Of a stretch of DNA of 64,000 bases, positions 10,584 to 20,387 are shown piece by piece. The notes beneath the pieces were generated by a model. That model searched no databases, was not told the DNA's origin, and saw nothing but the letters and a program-made list of their open reading frames with translations. The stretch is from Heliocidaris erythrogramma (lineage: Eukaryota; Echinodermata; Echinoidea; Camarodonta; Echinometridae). Positions within the stretch are counted from its first letter, which is position 1; every line of letters starts with the position of its first letter. Both the position numbers and the translations under genes were made by a program. Location of the stretch: positions 45,799,162-45,863,161 of the forward strand of contig CM046858.1 in the NCBI GenBank assembly GCA_025617745.1, given 5' to 3'.

Positions 10584-13500
10584 ATGACTACAATTGATGT
10601 TGAAGTGTTTGTTAAGAGGACAGATTTGTCCCTTGGTCAGTTGAAGTCACTAAGAAAAGATGACTTGAGAGCTGTTTGTCAGCATTTGGGAGTAGTTCTT
10701 ACCCCTGGGTTAAAGAAGGCAGAGATTATTGATCTGCTAGCTAGTCACATGAAGCTCAGTAAAGAAAGTGAGGTTCCTTCTAATGTTTCAAGTGATGTTC
10801 AACTCCAATTAGCAAAACTTGAGATGGAAAAAGAGAGAATGAAATTAGAATTTGAGAGAGAAGAAAAACAAAAACAAAGAGAAATGGAAATGGAAGAAAA
10901 ACAAAAACAAAGAGAAATCGAGATGGAAAGAGAAAGAGAAGAAAGGGAGTACCAGTTGAAATTGAGAGAAATGGAGTTAGCACATGCAAATACTAACTCT
11001 ACCAAAGAGAAATCTCCCCAAGGTTTTGATGTAGCGAAGAACATTCGCCTTGTGCCAAAATTTGATGAAGAGGGAGTTGATGCATATTTTGTATCATTTG
11101 AAAAAGTGGCCAAGAGGTTGGAATGGCCTCAGAAATACTGGACTCTGCTTCTTCAAAGCATTTTTGTGGGAAAGGCTGCAAAAGTCTACTCATCTCTCTC
11201 TGAAGAGCAATCATGTGACTATGCTACAGTGAAGAATACTATTCTTAATGCATATGAGTTGGTCCCAGAAGCATACAGACGTAAATTTAGAAATATGCAA
11301 AGACAATCAGGCCAGACCTATGTTGAGTTTGCTAGGGAACAAGAAATGATGTTTGACAAGTGGTACAGATCACTGAAAGTTGACAAAGATTTTGCCCAGC
11401 TGAGAGAAGTTGTCCTCTTAGAGGAATTCAAAAAGGGTGTTCCTTTTGGTGTTAAGTCTCACCTAGATGACCAAAGAATTACTCAATTGAGTAAGGCAGC
11501 TGTGGTAGCTGATGAATTTGAGGTCACACACAGAGGTAGTGGGGATAGGCTTCCTTTCAAAAACTTTCAGAATAAGAAGGGAAAAGGGGCATTTGAATCC
11601 CACAAGAAATTTGGTGAGGGAAAAAATGCTAGCAAGGAGAATGACACTGACAAGTCTCAGGCAGATAGAGGCGCGAAATCAAATGAAAGATCTGTTGGTC
11701 AAAGTTCCAAAGTTTGTTTTCATTGTAATAAGCCAGGACATTTGAAAAAGTCCTGTTGGGAACTGATTGGGAAACCAACCAAAAATAAGAAAGATGTGGG
11801 CTTAGTCAAGCAATCAAGTGTTCTACCCAAGGAGTCTGTCCAGTTGGAATCAGTCCAAGATGTTGAGAGTGTTTCTCTAGTATTTGCCGATAAGGTCAAG
11901 AAGGTTGATGAGAGCTTTAGAAGCTTTTTGCATGATGGTGAGGTATCCCCCTGTTCGACTGGTGCTGTAGGTAAGCCAGTGGTTATCCTTCGAGATACAG
12001 GGGCTGCTCAGTCCCTGATGATGTCAGGGCATTTAACTCTCCCACCAGAGAGTTCAGAGAATGCCAAAGTTTTGGTTCGAGGCATTGGTCCGGATTATGT
12101 GTCGGTTCCTTTGCATAAGGTCGACTTAAAGTGTGACCTAGTTAGTGGTCCTGTAACTGTTGGTGTCGTACCGGAATTACCCGTGGACGGGGTTGACTTT
12201 TTGTTGGGTAACGACTTGGCTGGAGAGAAAGTTGTTGCATCTCCAGTGGTTTCAGAGAAGCCGGTTGAGGTAGCTGAAACTGAACGGTTGCAGGAGGATT
12301 TTCCTGGAATTTTCCCGGATTGTGTTGTTACTAGGTCTCAGGCTCGTAGGGCTGAACAGGAAGATGCGGATTCTATTGATGTGGAGGAGAGTACTGATGT
12401 CTGGTTAGCTGAAACCTTTTTCAAGGATTTGGATGGGGATAATGTTGAAGGCTCTGTTGCAGACAATGATGGGTTGTTTAGCAAATCTTCCCTTGTACAG
12501 GCACAACAGGCGGACCCAGAATTGAAAGGCTTGTCACAGAAGGCATGTTCTGAGGCTGAGGCTGATAAGGTTCCTGAGTGCTATTATGTCAAAGGTGACA
12601 TATTGATGAGGAAGTGGAGACCTCCCCGGAGACCAGCTAATGAAGAGTGGTGTGTAGTTCACCAAGTTGTTGTTCCTCCCTGTTACCGCACAGAGATTCT
12701 GAGGATGGCTCACGAGTTGCCTATGGCAGGTCATTTAGGTATTCGGAAGACAGAGGATAGGGTCATGAGGCATTTCTATTGGCCGAAGATGCACAAGGAT
12801 GTTGTGCAGTTCTGTAAGACATGTCATACATGTCAGGTTGTTGGGAAGGCACAGCCTTCTATCAAGCCTGCTCCCTTGATACCGATACCTGCATTTGATG
12901 AACCTTTTACTAGGGTTCTTGTTGACTGTGTTGGACCCTTACCCAGAACTAGGTCGGGTCACAAGTATCTTCTTACGATTATGGATTTGTCTACACGTTT
13001 TCCAGAGGCGATACCGTTGAGAAGTATCACTGCAAAGACAGTAGTACAGGCGCTAGTGCAGTTTTTCACTAGGTATGGTTTGCCCAAGGAAGTTCAGTCA
13101 GACCAAGGATCGAATTTCATGTCAGGAGTGTTTCAGCAAGTGATGCATGAGTTAGGGATAAAGCAGATCAAGTCATCCGCTTATCATCCACAGTCCCAAG
13201 GTGCATTAGAACGCTATCACCAGACCCTGAAGACCATGCTTAGGGCTTATGGTGAAGAGTATCCTGATGACTGGGATAAAGGTATCCCATTCTTGCTGTT
13301 CGCGACCAGGGATTCCCCAAATGAGTCGACGGGCTTCAGTCCATTTGAGCTGGTCTATGGTCACGAGGTTAGGGGTCCCCTTAAGCTGATCAAAGAAAAG
13401 TTCATGGGTCAGAATGACGAGGTAAACCTTCTTGACTATGTGTCAAAGTTTCGAGAAAGGCTCTCAAAGGCTTGTGAGGTAGCCAAAGAACACTTGAAAG

Positions 13501-15296
13501 TGTCGCAAGCTAAAATGAAAACACAGGCAGACAAGAAGGCAAAAGAGCGCAACTTCAAACCTGGAGATAGGGTGTTAGTGTTGTTGCCTTTGCTAGGTGA
13601 GCCCTTGAAAGCTAGGTTCAGTGGTCCCTACACTGTCAAAAAGAAACTGAATGATGTCAACTATGTGATCAGTACCCCTGACAGAAGAAAGAGTCAAAGA
13701 GTATGTCATGTAAACATGCTGAAAGAATACTTTGAACGTGAGGCTAATCAGCCAGTAGGTGTAGCACATGTTGTAAAAGAAGAGAAGCTAGAAGATGTAA
13801 ATGAAGGCAATGTAGAGACAGAGAGTGAATTGTCTCACACAGATGTGTCTACGAAGGAACCATGTGGAGTGAAATTGTCTAACTCAGAAATGTTAGAAAA
13901 TTTGGATGATGCACTGAAGCATCTCTCTGATGAACAGAGAATTGACATATCTGGCTTGTTGAAAGATTATAAGCATGTGTGTAAAGATAGACCAGGTCGT
14001 ACTGCCTTGACTGTACATGATGTAGATGTAGGTGATGTAAAACCTATCAAACAACATCCGTATAGACTTAATCCAAGCAAGTTGGAAAAAGTGAATGAGG
14101 AAATCCGGTTCATGTTAGATAATGACATAATTGAACCAAGTCAGAGTAGTTGGAGTTCCCCTATTGTAATGGTCCCAAAGCCGGATGGCTCTCAGAGATT
14201 TTGTATAGATTACCGCAAGGTAAATGCAATCACTAAGACCGACTCATATCCAATTCCTAGGTTGGAAGATTGTATCGATAGGGTTGGGAACTCTGCCTTT
14301 GTCACTAAGATAGACTTGCTGAAGGGATATTGGCAGGTGCCACTGACTGACCGAGCCAAGGAAATATCAGCCTTTGTAACACCGGATGGCTTATTTCAAT
14401 GCAAAGTCATGCCTTTTGGAATGAAAAATGCACCAGCAACCTTTCAAAGATTGACAAATCAGGTGATTGCTGGGCTTGACAATTGTGTTGTGTACATAGA
14501 TGACATCTTAGTGCACAGTGATACATGGAATGACCATCTCAATCATTTGAGATTACTGTTTGACAGACTAGATGAAGCCAACTTAGTAGTTAATCTGATG
14601 AAGAGTGAATTTGGCAAGGCAAAGGTCACTTATCTTGGTCATGTGGTTGGTCAGGGGCAAGTGCTACCGAGAGAAGCAAAGATTCAGGCAATCTTAGACT
14701 TCCCCATTCCCACAACTAAGAAAGAGTTACTTAGATTCCTAGGTATGAGTGGTTTCTACAGGAAGTTCGTTCCAAATTACAGTACTGTGGTTAGTCCACT
14801 GACAAACTTGCTGAAAGCAAAAGTGAAGTATGTATGGTCTGATGCATGTCAGAGATCATTTGAGAAGTTGAAGGCCATTTTGGTGAATGAGCCTGTTTTG
14901 GCAGCTCCAAACTTCACAAAGCCATTCAAGGTGGCTATTGATGCCAGTGATGTTGGAGTGGGAGCAGTGTTGCTCCAAGAGGATGAAGAAGGCTTTGAAA
15001 AATCAGTCTGTTACTTCTCAAAGAAACTCAACCAATATCAGAAGAAGTATTCAACTATCGAAAAAGAGGCTCTGAGTCTTGTACTCGCTCTCCAGCAGTT
15101 TGAGGTGTACCTAACCAACAGTAATGGTGATATCATGGTCTACACAGACCATAACCCTCTTGTGTTCTTGGAGAAATTCAAAACAAAGAACCAAAGACTG
15201 TACAGGTGGAGCCTTATGCTCCAACCTTTCCCCTTGAAAATTGTACATATTCGTGGAAAGAATAATGTGATTGCTGATGCTCTTTCAAGGATGTAA
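10584..15296 (+). CDS. Gag-Pol polyprotein of the Gmr1-like element (1570 aa)
   Basis: This is one uninterrupted frame; the start chosen is the first ATG (MTTIDVEVF). Residues of about 16-55 resemble a SAP-type helix-loop-helix, and about 70-140 form a charged coiled coil rich in E, K, Q and R. Residues of about 228-312 resemble the SCAN domain, the part of Gmr1-like capsid known to be its source. A CCHC zinc knuckle lies at 378-391 and the protease motif DTGA at 471. The integrase zinc finger has H710, H717, C747 and C750, and its catalytic triad is D781, D840, E876 (35 residues between the last two). A GPY-type module follows near 1014. RT has YIDD at 1304-1307, and RNase H begins near the Asp at 1453 and runs to the end. 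The complete frame would encode all functions for intracellular retrotransposition. Whether gag is made separately cannot be seen. Confidence 0.95.
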   Translation: MTTIDVEVFVKRTDLSLGQLKSLRKDDLRAVCQHLGVVLTPGLKKAEIIDLLASHMKLSKESEVPSNVSSDVQLQLAKLEMEKERMKLEFEREEKQKQREMEMEEKQKQREIEMEREREEREYQLKLREMELAHANTNSTKEKSPQGFDVAKNIRLVPKFDEEGVDAYFVSFEKVAKRLEWPQKYWTLLLQSIFVGKAAKVYSSLSEEQSCDYATVKNTILNAYELVPEAYRRKFRNMQRQSGQTYVEFAREQEMMFDKWYRSLKVDKDFAQLREVVLLEEFKKGVPFGVKSHLDDQRITQLSKAAVVADEFEVTHRGSGDRLPFKNFQNKKGKGAFESHKKFGEGKNASKENDTDKSQADRGAKSNERSVGQSSKVCFHCNKPGHLKKSCWELIGKPTKNKKDVGLVKQSSVLPKESVQLESVQDVESVSLVFADKVKKVDESFRSFLHDGEVSPCSTGAVGKPVVILRDTGAAQSLMMSGHLTLPPESSENAKVLVRGIGPDYVSVPLHKVDLKCDLVSGPVTVGVVPELPVDGVDFLLGNDLAGEKVVASPVVSEKPVEVAETERLQEDFPGIFPDCVVTRSQARRAEQEDADSIDVEESTDVWLAETFFKDLDGDNVEGSVADNDGLFSKSSLVQAQQADPELKGLSQKACSEAEADKVPECYYVKGDILMRKWRPPRRPANEEWCVVHQVVVPPCYRTEILRMAHELPMAGHLGIRKTEDRVMRHFYWPKMHKDVVQFCKTCHTCQVVGKAQPSIKPAPLIPIPAFDEPFTRVLVDCVGPLPRTRSGHKYLLTIMDLSTRFPEAIPLRSITAKTVVQALVQFFTRYGLPKEVQSDQGSNFMSGVFQQVMHELGIKQIKSSAYHPQSQGALERYHQTLKTMLRAYGEEYPDDWDKGIPFLLFATRDSPNESTGFSPFELVYGHEVRGPLKLIKEKFMGQNDEVNLLDYVSKFRERLSKACEVAKEHLKVSQAKMKTQADKKAKERNFKPGDRVLVLLPLLGEPLKARFSGPYTVKKKLNDVNYVISTPDRRKSQRVCHVNMLKEYFEREANQPVGVAHVVKEEKLEDVNEGNVETESELSHTDVSTKEPCGVKLSNSEMLENLDDALKHLSDEQRIDISGLLKDYKHVCKDRPGRTALTVHDVDVGDVKPIKQHPYRLNPSKLEKVNEEIRFMLDNDIIEPSQSSWSSPIVMVPKPDGSQRFCIDYRKVNAITKTDSYPIPRLEDCIDRVGNSAFVTKIDLLKGYWQVPLTDRAKEISAFVTPDGLFQCKVMPFGMKNAPATFQRLTNQVIAGLDNCVVYIDDILVHSDTWNDHLNHLRLLFDRLDEANLVVNLMKSEFGKAKVTYLGHVVGQGQVLPREAKIQAILDFPIPTTKKELLRFLGMSGFYRKFVPNYSTVVSPLTNLLKAKVKYVWSDACQRSFEKLKAILVNEPVLAAPNFTKPFKVAIDASDVGVGAVLLQEDEEGFEKSVCYFSKKLNQYQKKYSTIEKEALSLVLALQQFEVYLTNSNGDIMVYTDHNPLVFLEKFKTKNQRLYRWSLMLQPFPLKIVHIRGKNNVIADALSRM

Positions 15297-15479
15297 AGAG
15301 AGAAATTACTCTTTTCGTGACAAAGTTTGTCATAGTATAATTGCATTTTTCTTTTTTGATGGTCCTTAAATACATATATGACTTGTAATGCCTTTGTACA
15401 GGATGAAAGGCTTATCTGGATAATTTGAGACAGGTTGAATCTTAAAGAAACCTTTACTACGGTAAAGCTTTCTTTTTCC
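15297..15479 (+). other. 3' untranslated part of the retrotransposon
   Basis: About 180 bp lie between the gag-pol stop and the polypurine tract. It is too short for an envelope gene and none is seen. Confidence 0.8.
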
Positions 15480-15491
15480 CGGTGGGGGAGG
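15480..15491 (+). other. Polypurine tract
   Basis: CGGTGGGGGAGG lies directly against the start of the right LTR, the expected place and composition for the plus-strand primer. One T interrupts the purines. Confidence 0.75.
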
Positions 15492-16551
15492 TGTCATATA
15501 ATTAAGGAATCTTCTAGAAGGAAGTTATTTTCCAGTTTTCTATATGATTTTATGAACATAGAAATTTCCAGAAGAGAGAGTATTATTCATATGTGAAAAG
15601 TGAATATAATGTGTAGCAGTGAAATAATCAGAATGCACATACAGTAGAGAGAACATTCTAGATCTTTACATTGTGTGTGATGTACTATAGGATAATTGCA
15701 ATGTATAATGTACATGTTGGAATGTGTTGATTACATGTATCCTGACCTTTACATGAACCTCTTAGAGTGTAACATTGCAGTGAGTCTATTTATAGAAAAG
15801 GGGAATCCCCTTTCTTTGTTTGTTACAACTAGAACTATATGGAACTTACAAGAGAGTTCCAAACCTTCATGAATATTGTAGTAGAATCTAGAAAATTCTA
15901 ATTAAGGGTTGAGATTGTATATAAGCTGGGAGCTTGCACAGAAATTTCAGAATTTATACCCTGAATACATCGTGGAGCATATATTGCATAAGTTCTCAGT
16001 TAACACCATCTGATATTGGTATCAACCTGTGGAGATCATCTTGGACCTCATCTTGGACTTCATCTTGGACCTCATCCTTGACATATTTGACGTCGTGTTC
16101 GACATCGTTATTGACATTGTGGTCAACATCGTCATTGACATTGATTATCGAGATTGCAGTTGACACTGTTATCGACATTGTGATTGCCATCGTCTTGGAC
16201 ATCGTCATCGACATCATTATCGACATCGATGACCTCCTGAATTATTTTTGACATTCTTCGGCTGGATCTGGAATCTTCTTTTGCCAGTTGGACAACATAC
16301 CGTTTGGATTCAATAATTTGTGGATTAGCAGCCAGCTTACTCTACACTTCAGGAACATTCTGGACTAATAGGAATTTCCCAGCTGAGAAATTGTAAGTCT
16401 TTACCAGTTTAAGTACATGTAGTGTATTTGTAACTAGAATTTGTAATTCTGTTATATTTGGTGTTGGTAAATATTTAAATTAAACCATAAATCATCTAAA
16501 GTTAATATCTTTTGTTTGATTCTTATCTTTTGTGGATTTTGAATCATAACA
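15492..16551 (+). repeat. 3' LTR
   Basis: The partner of the left LTR, also 1060 bp, starting TGTCATATAATT and ending ATCATAACA. About four substitutions separate the two. ATGC follows at 16552-16555 and completes the target duplication. Confidence 0.95.
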
Positions 16552-16555
16552 ATGC

Positions 16556-17062
16556 GTTATTTAAAAAAAAAGAAGATATGAGATTTACATTTCAATTAAT
16601 TTGCTATTGATTTATGTAATCAATTTTACGGGGCTAACCTTGATTAGCATATATATGCTATATGTTAGCTCCCTTTACCAAGACGTTTTTGTGATTATTG
16701 TGATTTTTTTTTACCAAGATGTATGTATCATTGTGATTTTGTAATAAACTCATTCATTAGATCGTCTTGAATTCATCTAAAGCTCACAGTGAGTGTATTT
16801 AATTCATCTCTGTCTAGATCTACATGTACAAGTACTTATCAACCTCAAATTATCTGTACTGGCTTTCCGCCTAGCTGAAACTACTTGAATCAATCCACGT
16901 ACATGTATGGATAGCTTCTTCTTGCTCATTCAAACTCTTTCAATTTTTTTTGTAAATATCTTTCACACCAATGTACGTAAAACACAAAAATATGAAGGAA
17001 TGAAAGACAAACCCTTTATTGCATACATGTAACTAAAACATACACAAATCATTCTAAACTGA
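16556..17062. other. Non-coding, with a hairpin at 16630-16676
   Basis: An imperfect inverted repeat with arms GGGGCTAAC and GTTAGCTCCC encloses TAGCATATATATGCTA, itself a palindrome. It could form a cruciform or mark an old transposon. No gene is seen. Confidence 0.5.
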
Positions 17063-17066
17063 TTAA

Positions 17067-17669
17067 AGGAGTACTCCGGCCTGAAATTAATATGAATTGA
17101 ATAAATAGAGTAAAATGAAACAAACAAATCACTGAAAATTTCATCGAAATCGGATGAAAAATAATGAAGTTATGGAATTTTTAAGTTTTGCATTATTTTG
17201 GTAAAACAGTGATATGCACGTCGTCATGAATATGCAGTGAGTGGGCTGATGATGTCATATCCCCACTTTTTCTTTTGTATTTTATTATATGAAATTGCAA
17301 TTATTCAAATTTTCTGCTCCAAGCCTATAACTAAAAGGACTGACTCCTTATTTAATGTGTAACTTTATCATTGCTGTAACTTATATTGTTACAAGGGAGA
17401 TATTTTTTATAGACATGTATGAAAAAATGAAATAATGAAGATTTCATGTAATATAGTTAAAAAAGGAAAGTGGGGACGTGACATCATCAGCTCACTCATT
17501 TACATATTCATGATGACATGCATAGAACTGTTTCCCAAAATAATGCAAAACTTAAAAATTCAATAACTTCGTTATTTTTTATCGGATTTCAATGAAATTT
17601 TCAGTGTTTTGCTTGTTTAATTTTACTCTATTCATTCAATTGATATTATTTTTAGGCCGGAGTACCCCT
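17067..17669. mobile_element. TTAA-target foldback element, 603 bp
   Basis: Two inverted arms of more than 200 bp each start AGGAGTACTCCGGCC and end GGCCGGAGTACCCCT. TTAA flanks both sides (17063-17066 and 17670-17673). Starts in AGG with ends in CCT and a TTAA target fit Kolobok-type elements; piggyBac is the alternative. No transposase is encoded. A phrase around GAAATCGGATGAAAAATAA followed by AAGTTATGGA also appears in related form in the element at 50389, suggesting shared ancestry. Confidence 0.88.
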
Positions 17670-17673
17670 TTAA

Positions 17674-18112
17674 AGAAATACTGGTCTAGTCTTGGAGGTA
17701 CATTAGCAGAGCAAGTAGCTGAATACTGTAGATCTAGGTATTAACTCATTGTTGAAGTGTATTGTGGCTTTCTTGATGCCATGCACACTTTACACAGAGC
17801 TCATTTATTAAACAAGAGAGCCACTAGAAAAGCACCATGAAAGTTTTAAGAGCCAAGTTTCATATATCACCAGATTTCATACATCACTACAGGTGCAGTA
17901 TACATTACCCAATCTACATGTAGGTTCTACAAGGTCCATATAAAGGGTAAAAATGGTTAAACACTGACAAACATTCAAGTGAGAGAATTTGAATCTTTGT
18001 CACTACTACATGTTTGGCCTACTGATGTGTACTCAACCTGATGAAGTAATGTAAACTGGTGTTCATTACTATTACAAATGGCTCCAAAGAGAATCTACGG
18101 TATGTCATCTTG
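17674..18112. other. Non-coding, no gene seen
   Basis: AT-rich sequence between two transposons with no recognisable content. Confidence 0.4.
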
Positions 18113-18468
18113 CCCCACTTTCACACGGGTAAAATTCAACTATTCCGAGCGGATAAGTTTAAAGAGCTTTAAATTAATCAGCTCTAAAGTTTATACGATA
18201 GCATTCACACAGAGAAAATTTTGATTAAATGCTGATTAAATGCGCAGTAGGGCCATTGCGCATAATAACAGGTCATGTCAATCAAAGCGCACACCCGGTC
18301 TTACATGTAGCTCACACACAAAATCTCTTGCCTCCTCTGTATGAACTTCGTACCTGTCCGAACATCGTATACAGTAGTTCGATGTTCACACAGAGAAAAA
18401 TTGCCTTACAGCTGATTAGTTTATCAGCTTTCCATACGATGAATTTTACTCTCGTGTGAAAAGGCCGT
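18113..18468. mobile_element. MITE with TTCACACG ends, about 355 bp
   Basis: The left end, around CACTTTCACACGGGTAAAA, is mirrored on the right around TTTTACTCTCGTGTGAAAAG. The inner part has further loose symmetry, with TTCACACAGAGAAAA on each side. The exact borders and target duplication are uncertain, so the class is open. Confidence 0.65.
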
Positions 18469-19085
18469 AATTAGTGTAGTGTTATCTCAGAAGAAAGGGC
18501 ACTGTATTGCAAGGAAATGGTGATAGATCTGTAATAATCTGGGCATCTTTTCGAGAAACCATCGTAAAAAGTACCAATTTGCTGTTAACCCATCGGAACA
18601 AATTTTAATCCCATACATATACAAGCATTTCAATGGGATGTCCGCGAACTTGTACTTATGACATGTTCCATTGTGGAGCACCAGGAGGGTGAAGTCTGAC
18701 AGACATGTGTGCTATACAAGAATTATTGATGACGGTTTCGTGAAACGATGCCCTGTTGAATAAGGTTTGATCTTGATATATGAAAAACATACATGTATTT
18801 CCCCGATTGCGCCCCCTAAGAAATCTTTGACCTTGTCTTCAATGGGCCAAATGAAGTCCTCCTACATCCAAGGTCCCAGGTCCAAACCCAGGCTAAAATA
18901 ATCATCTGCTGGATAGGAATCTAAAGTGTTGTTCCAAGCAGTATTAAAACAAGGATACATGCACAGTGCACTTGATCATGGCAAGTCTAAACAAGATGAA
19001 TGCGACCGGTCTATCAAGTATATGCCTCCGCCTAAAACTGTTCTTGAAATATTGTGATAACCAGAATAAAAAGCCTCTAATTACA
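18469..19085. other. Non-coding, no gene seen
   Basis: No exon or element ends are recognised. A stretch near 18810-18900 has moderate complexity but no supported frame. Confidence 0.4.
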
Positions 19086-19718
19086 TGTTAATTGACCTCT
19101 TTGACATTTGACCTTACACCTTTAACCCAAAAGTATGATCACTTAATCTCCTCCTAGTCATGAATACAAAATAGTTGAGATATGGTGGTAACAAAGGTAA
19201 AAAAACATTAATTTCACATACATGTACACCTGTATATTATGACCTCTATGACGTGTCACCTTTGACCTACGTGAACAAAAATCTAATCAGTTCGTCTCAT
19301 TATGGTGATGCATACTAGATCCAAGTTTGAAGTTAATGGATCAAATGGTTCTTGAGATATCATGTTAAGGCTAAAACGTGCAATTTCAGAATTGACCTCT
19401 ATGACGTATGACCTACATGTACATAGCCCAAAATCCAATCAGATCCTCTTCCTATCGTGATACATACTAGCACCAAGTTTAAAGTTCATACCTCAAATGG
19501 TTCTTGAGATATCGCGAGAACGAGGCTAACTCCTGAATTTTCAGAAACTGGCCTCTGTGACCTTGACCTTCATATCCCAAAATCTAATCAGATCGTCTTC
19601 CTATGGTGATACATACTAGCACAAAGTTTGAAGTTCATACCTCGTGTGGTTCTTGAGTTATCGCTGGAACGAGAAAGCGGGACAGACGGACAGACAACCC
19701 GAAAACATAATACGTAAA
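19086..19718. repeat. Repeat Z, about 150-bp units x 4
   Basis: Four diverged units each run through TGACCTCT, an AAAATCTAATCAGATC-like phrase, ATACATACTAG, AAGTTTGAAGTTCA and GGTTCTTGAGATATC. The block ends with GACGGACAGACAACCCGAAA. The copy at 54838-55380 has the same plan with three units. Each unit contains one or more TGACCT words. Confidence 0.8.
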
Positions 19719-19807
19719 AAGATAACAATATCTCAAACAATTTAGTGTGCTTTGTGTATAACTAATATCAAACAATAGGGTGATGTACATGTAATGGATG
19801 CTCAGAT

Positions 19808-20387
19808 CGCCCTGTTTCATAAAACTTGTTATCAATAACAAGTTGCAATAACTGTTTTAAAGACCTCAGCCTGACCCAAAACAACCATATATTGACGTAA
19901 AGCTTAGTAAACAAAGAATATAATTACCCTGGTTATTCATAAATTTTCGTCTCCGTTTATCCATAAAAAATAAAAAAGATAACTTTTTTGGTCCGCCCCC
20001 TCCCTATGGCGTAACACTGCAGGGGGTCGCTAGACGTGTGACGACATGTCATGTATACAGCTCCGAGTGCGTCTACACGATATGTCGTCATCAAATTTTC
20101 ACCCCCCGCAAAGTAGCGTTCCTCAGAGACGGGGCCCAAACCACCGGGGCTCAACATTCGGGATGCTGTTACTCATTCCACAGGAAACGGAATCTCATGA
20201 AGTTGGTTTCAATTTGTTCAGAAAATATATAGCTCCCCGTGGATGAATAAAGGGTATATTTCAAAATTCGGTCAGGCTGAGGTCTTTAAGCTACTGAAAT
20301 CCTTGCATCTGATTGGCTGAGAGCAAATTTGTCATAGAAATGTGGCAGTTGTTACGGATATTAAACAGACTTTATGAAACAGGACCC
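19808..20387. mobile_element. Palindromic MITE (family P), copy 2, split by an insertion
   Basis: The left part (CCTGTTTCATAAAACTTGTT onward) ends at 19860 and the right part resumes at 20286 with AAGCTACTGAAATCC after a shared TTAA. Without the insert it matches the intact copy at 28932. It ends in GAAACAGGACCC. Confidence 0.85.
19861..20285. mobile_element. TTAA-target MITE inserted in family P copy 2
   Basis: This 425-bp element has perfect inverted ends, AGACCTCAGCCTGACC on the left and the mirror on the right. It is flanked by TTAA at 19857-19860 and 20286-20289. The host site is read from the uninterrupted copy at 28932, so target and borders are well defined. No transposase is encoded. 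Kolobok or piggyBac type. Confidence 0.9.

Larger units (their letters stand above)
9374..16551 (+). mobile_element. Ty3/Gypsy LTR retrotransposon, Gmr1-like; looks whole
   Basis: A complete-looking element of 7178 bp. It has two 1060-bp LTRs starting TGT and ending ACA, flanked by ATGC at 9370-9373 and 16552-16555 (4-bp target duplication). A tRNA-Pro-like primer site follows the left LTR, one long gag-pol frame fills the interior, and a purine-rich tract precedes the right LTR. No envelope gene is present. The order protease, integrase, RT, RNase H is that of Gmr1-like elements, a Ty3/Gypsy group with Copia-like gene order known from fish, tunicates and sea urchins. The LTRs differ at about four sites (around 0.4%), which argues for a recent insertion. 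It lies antisense to the host mannosidase gene and may sit in one of its introns or its 3' flank. Confidence 0.95.

Noticed and set aside
15297-15491. Possible envelope gene, which would make it an errantivirus-like element
   Set aside because: Only about 190 bp lie between the pol stop and the LTR.
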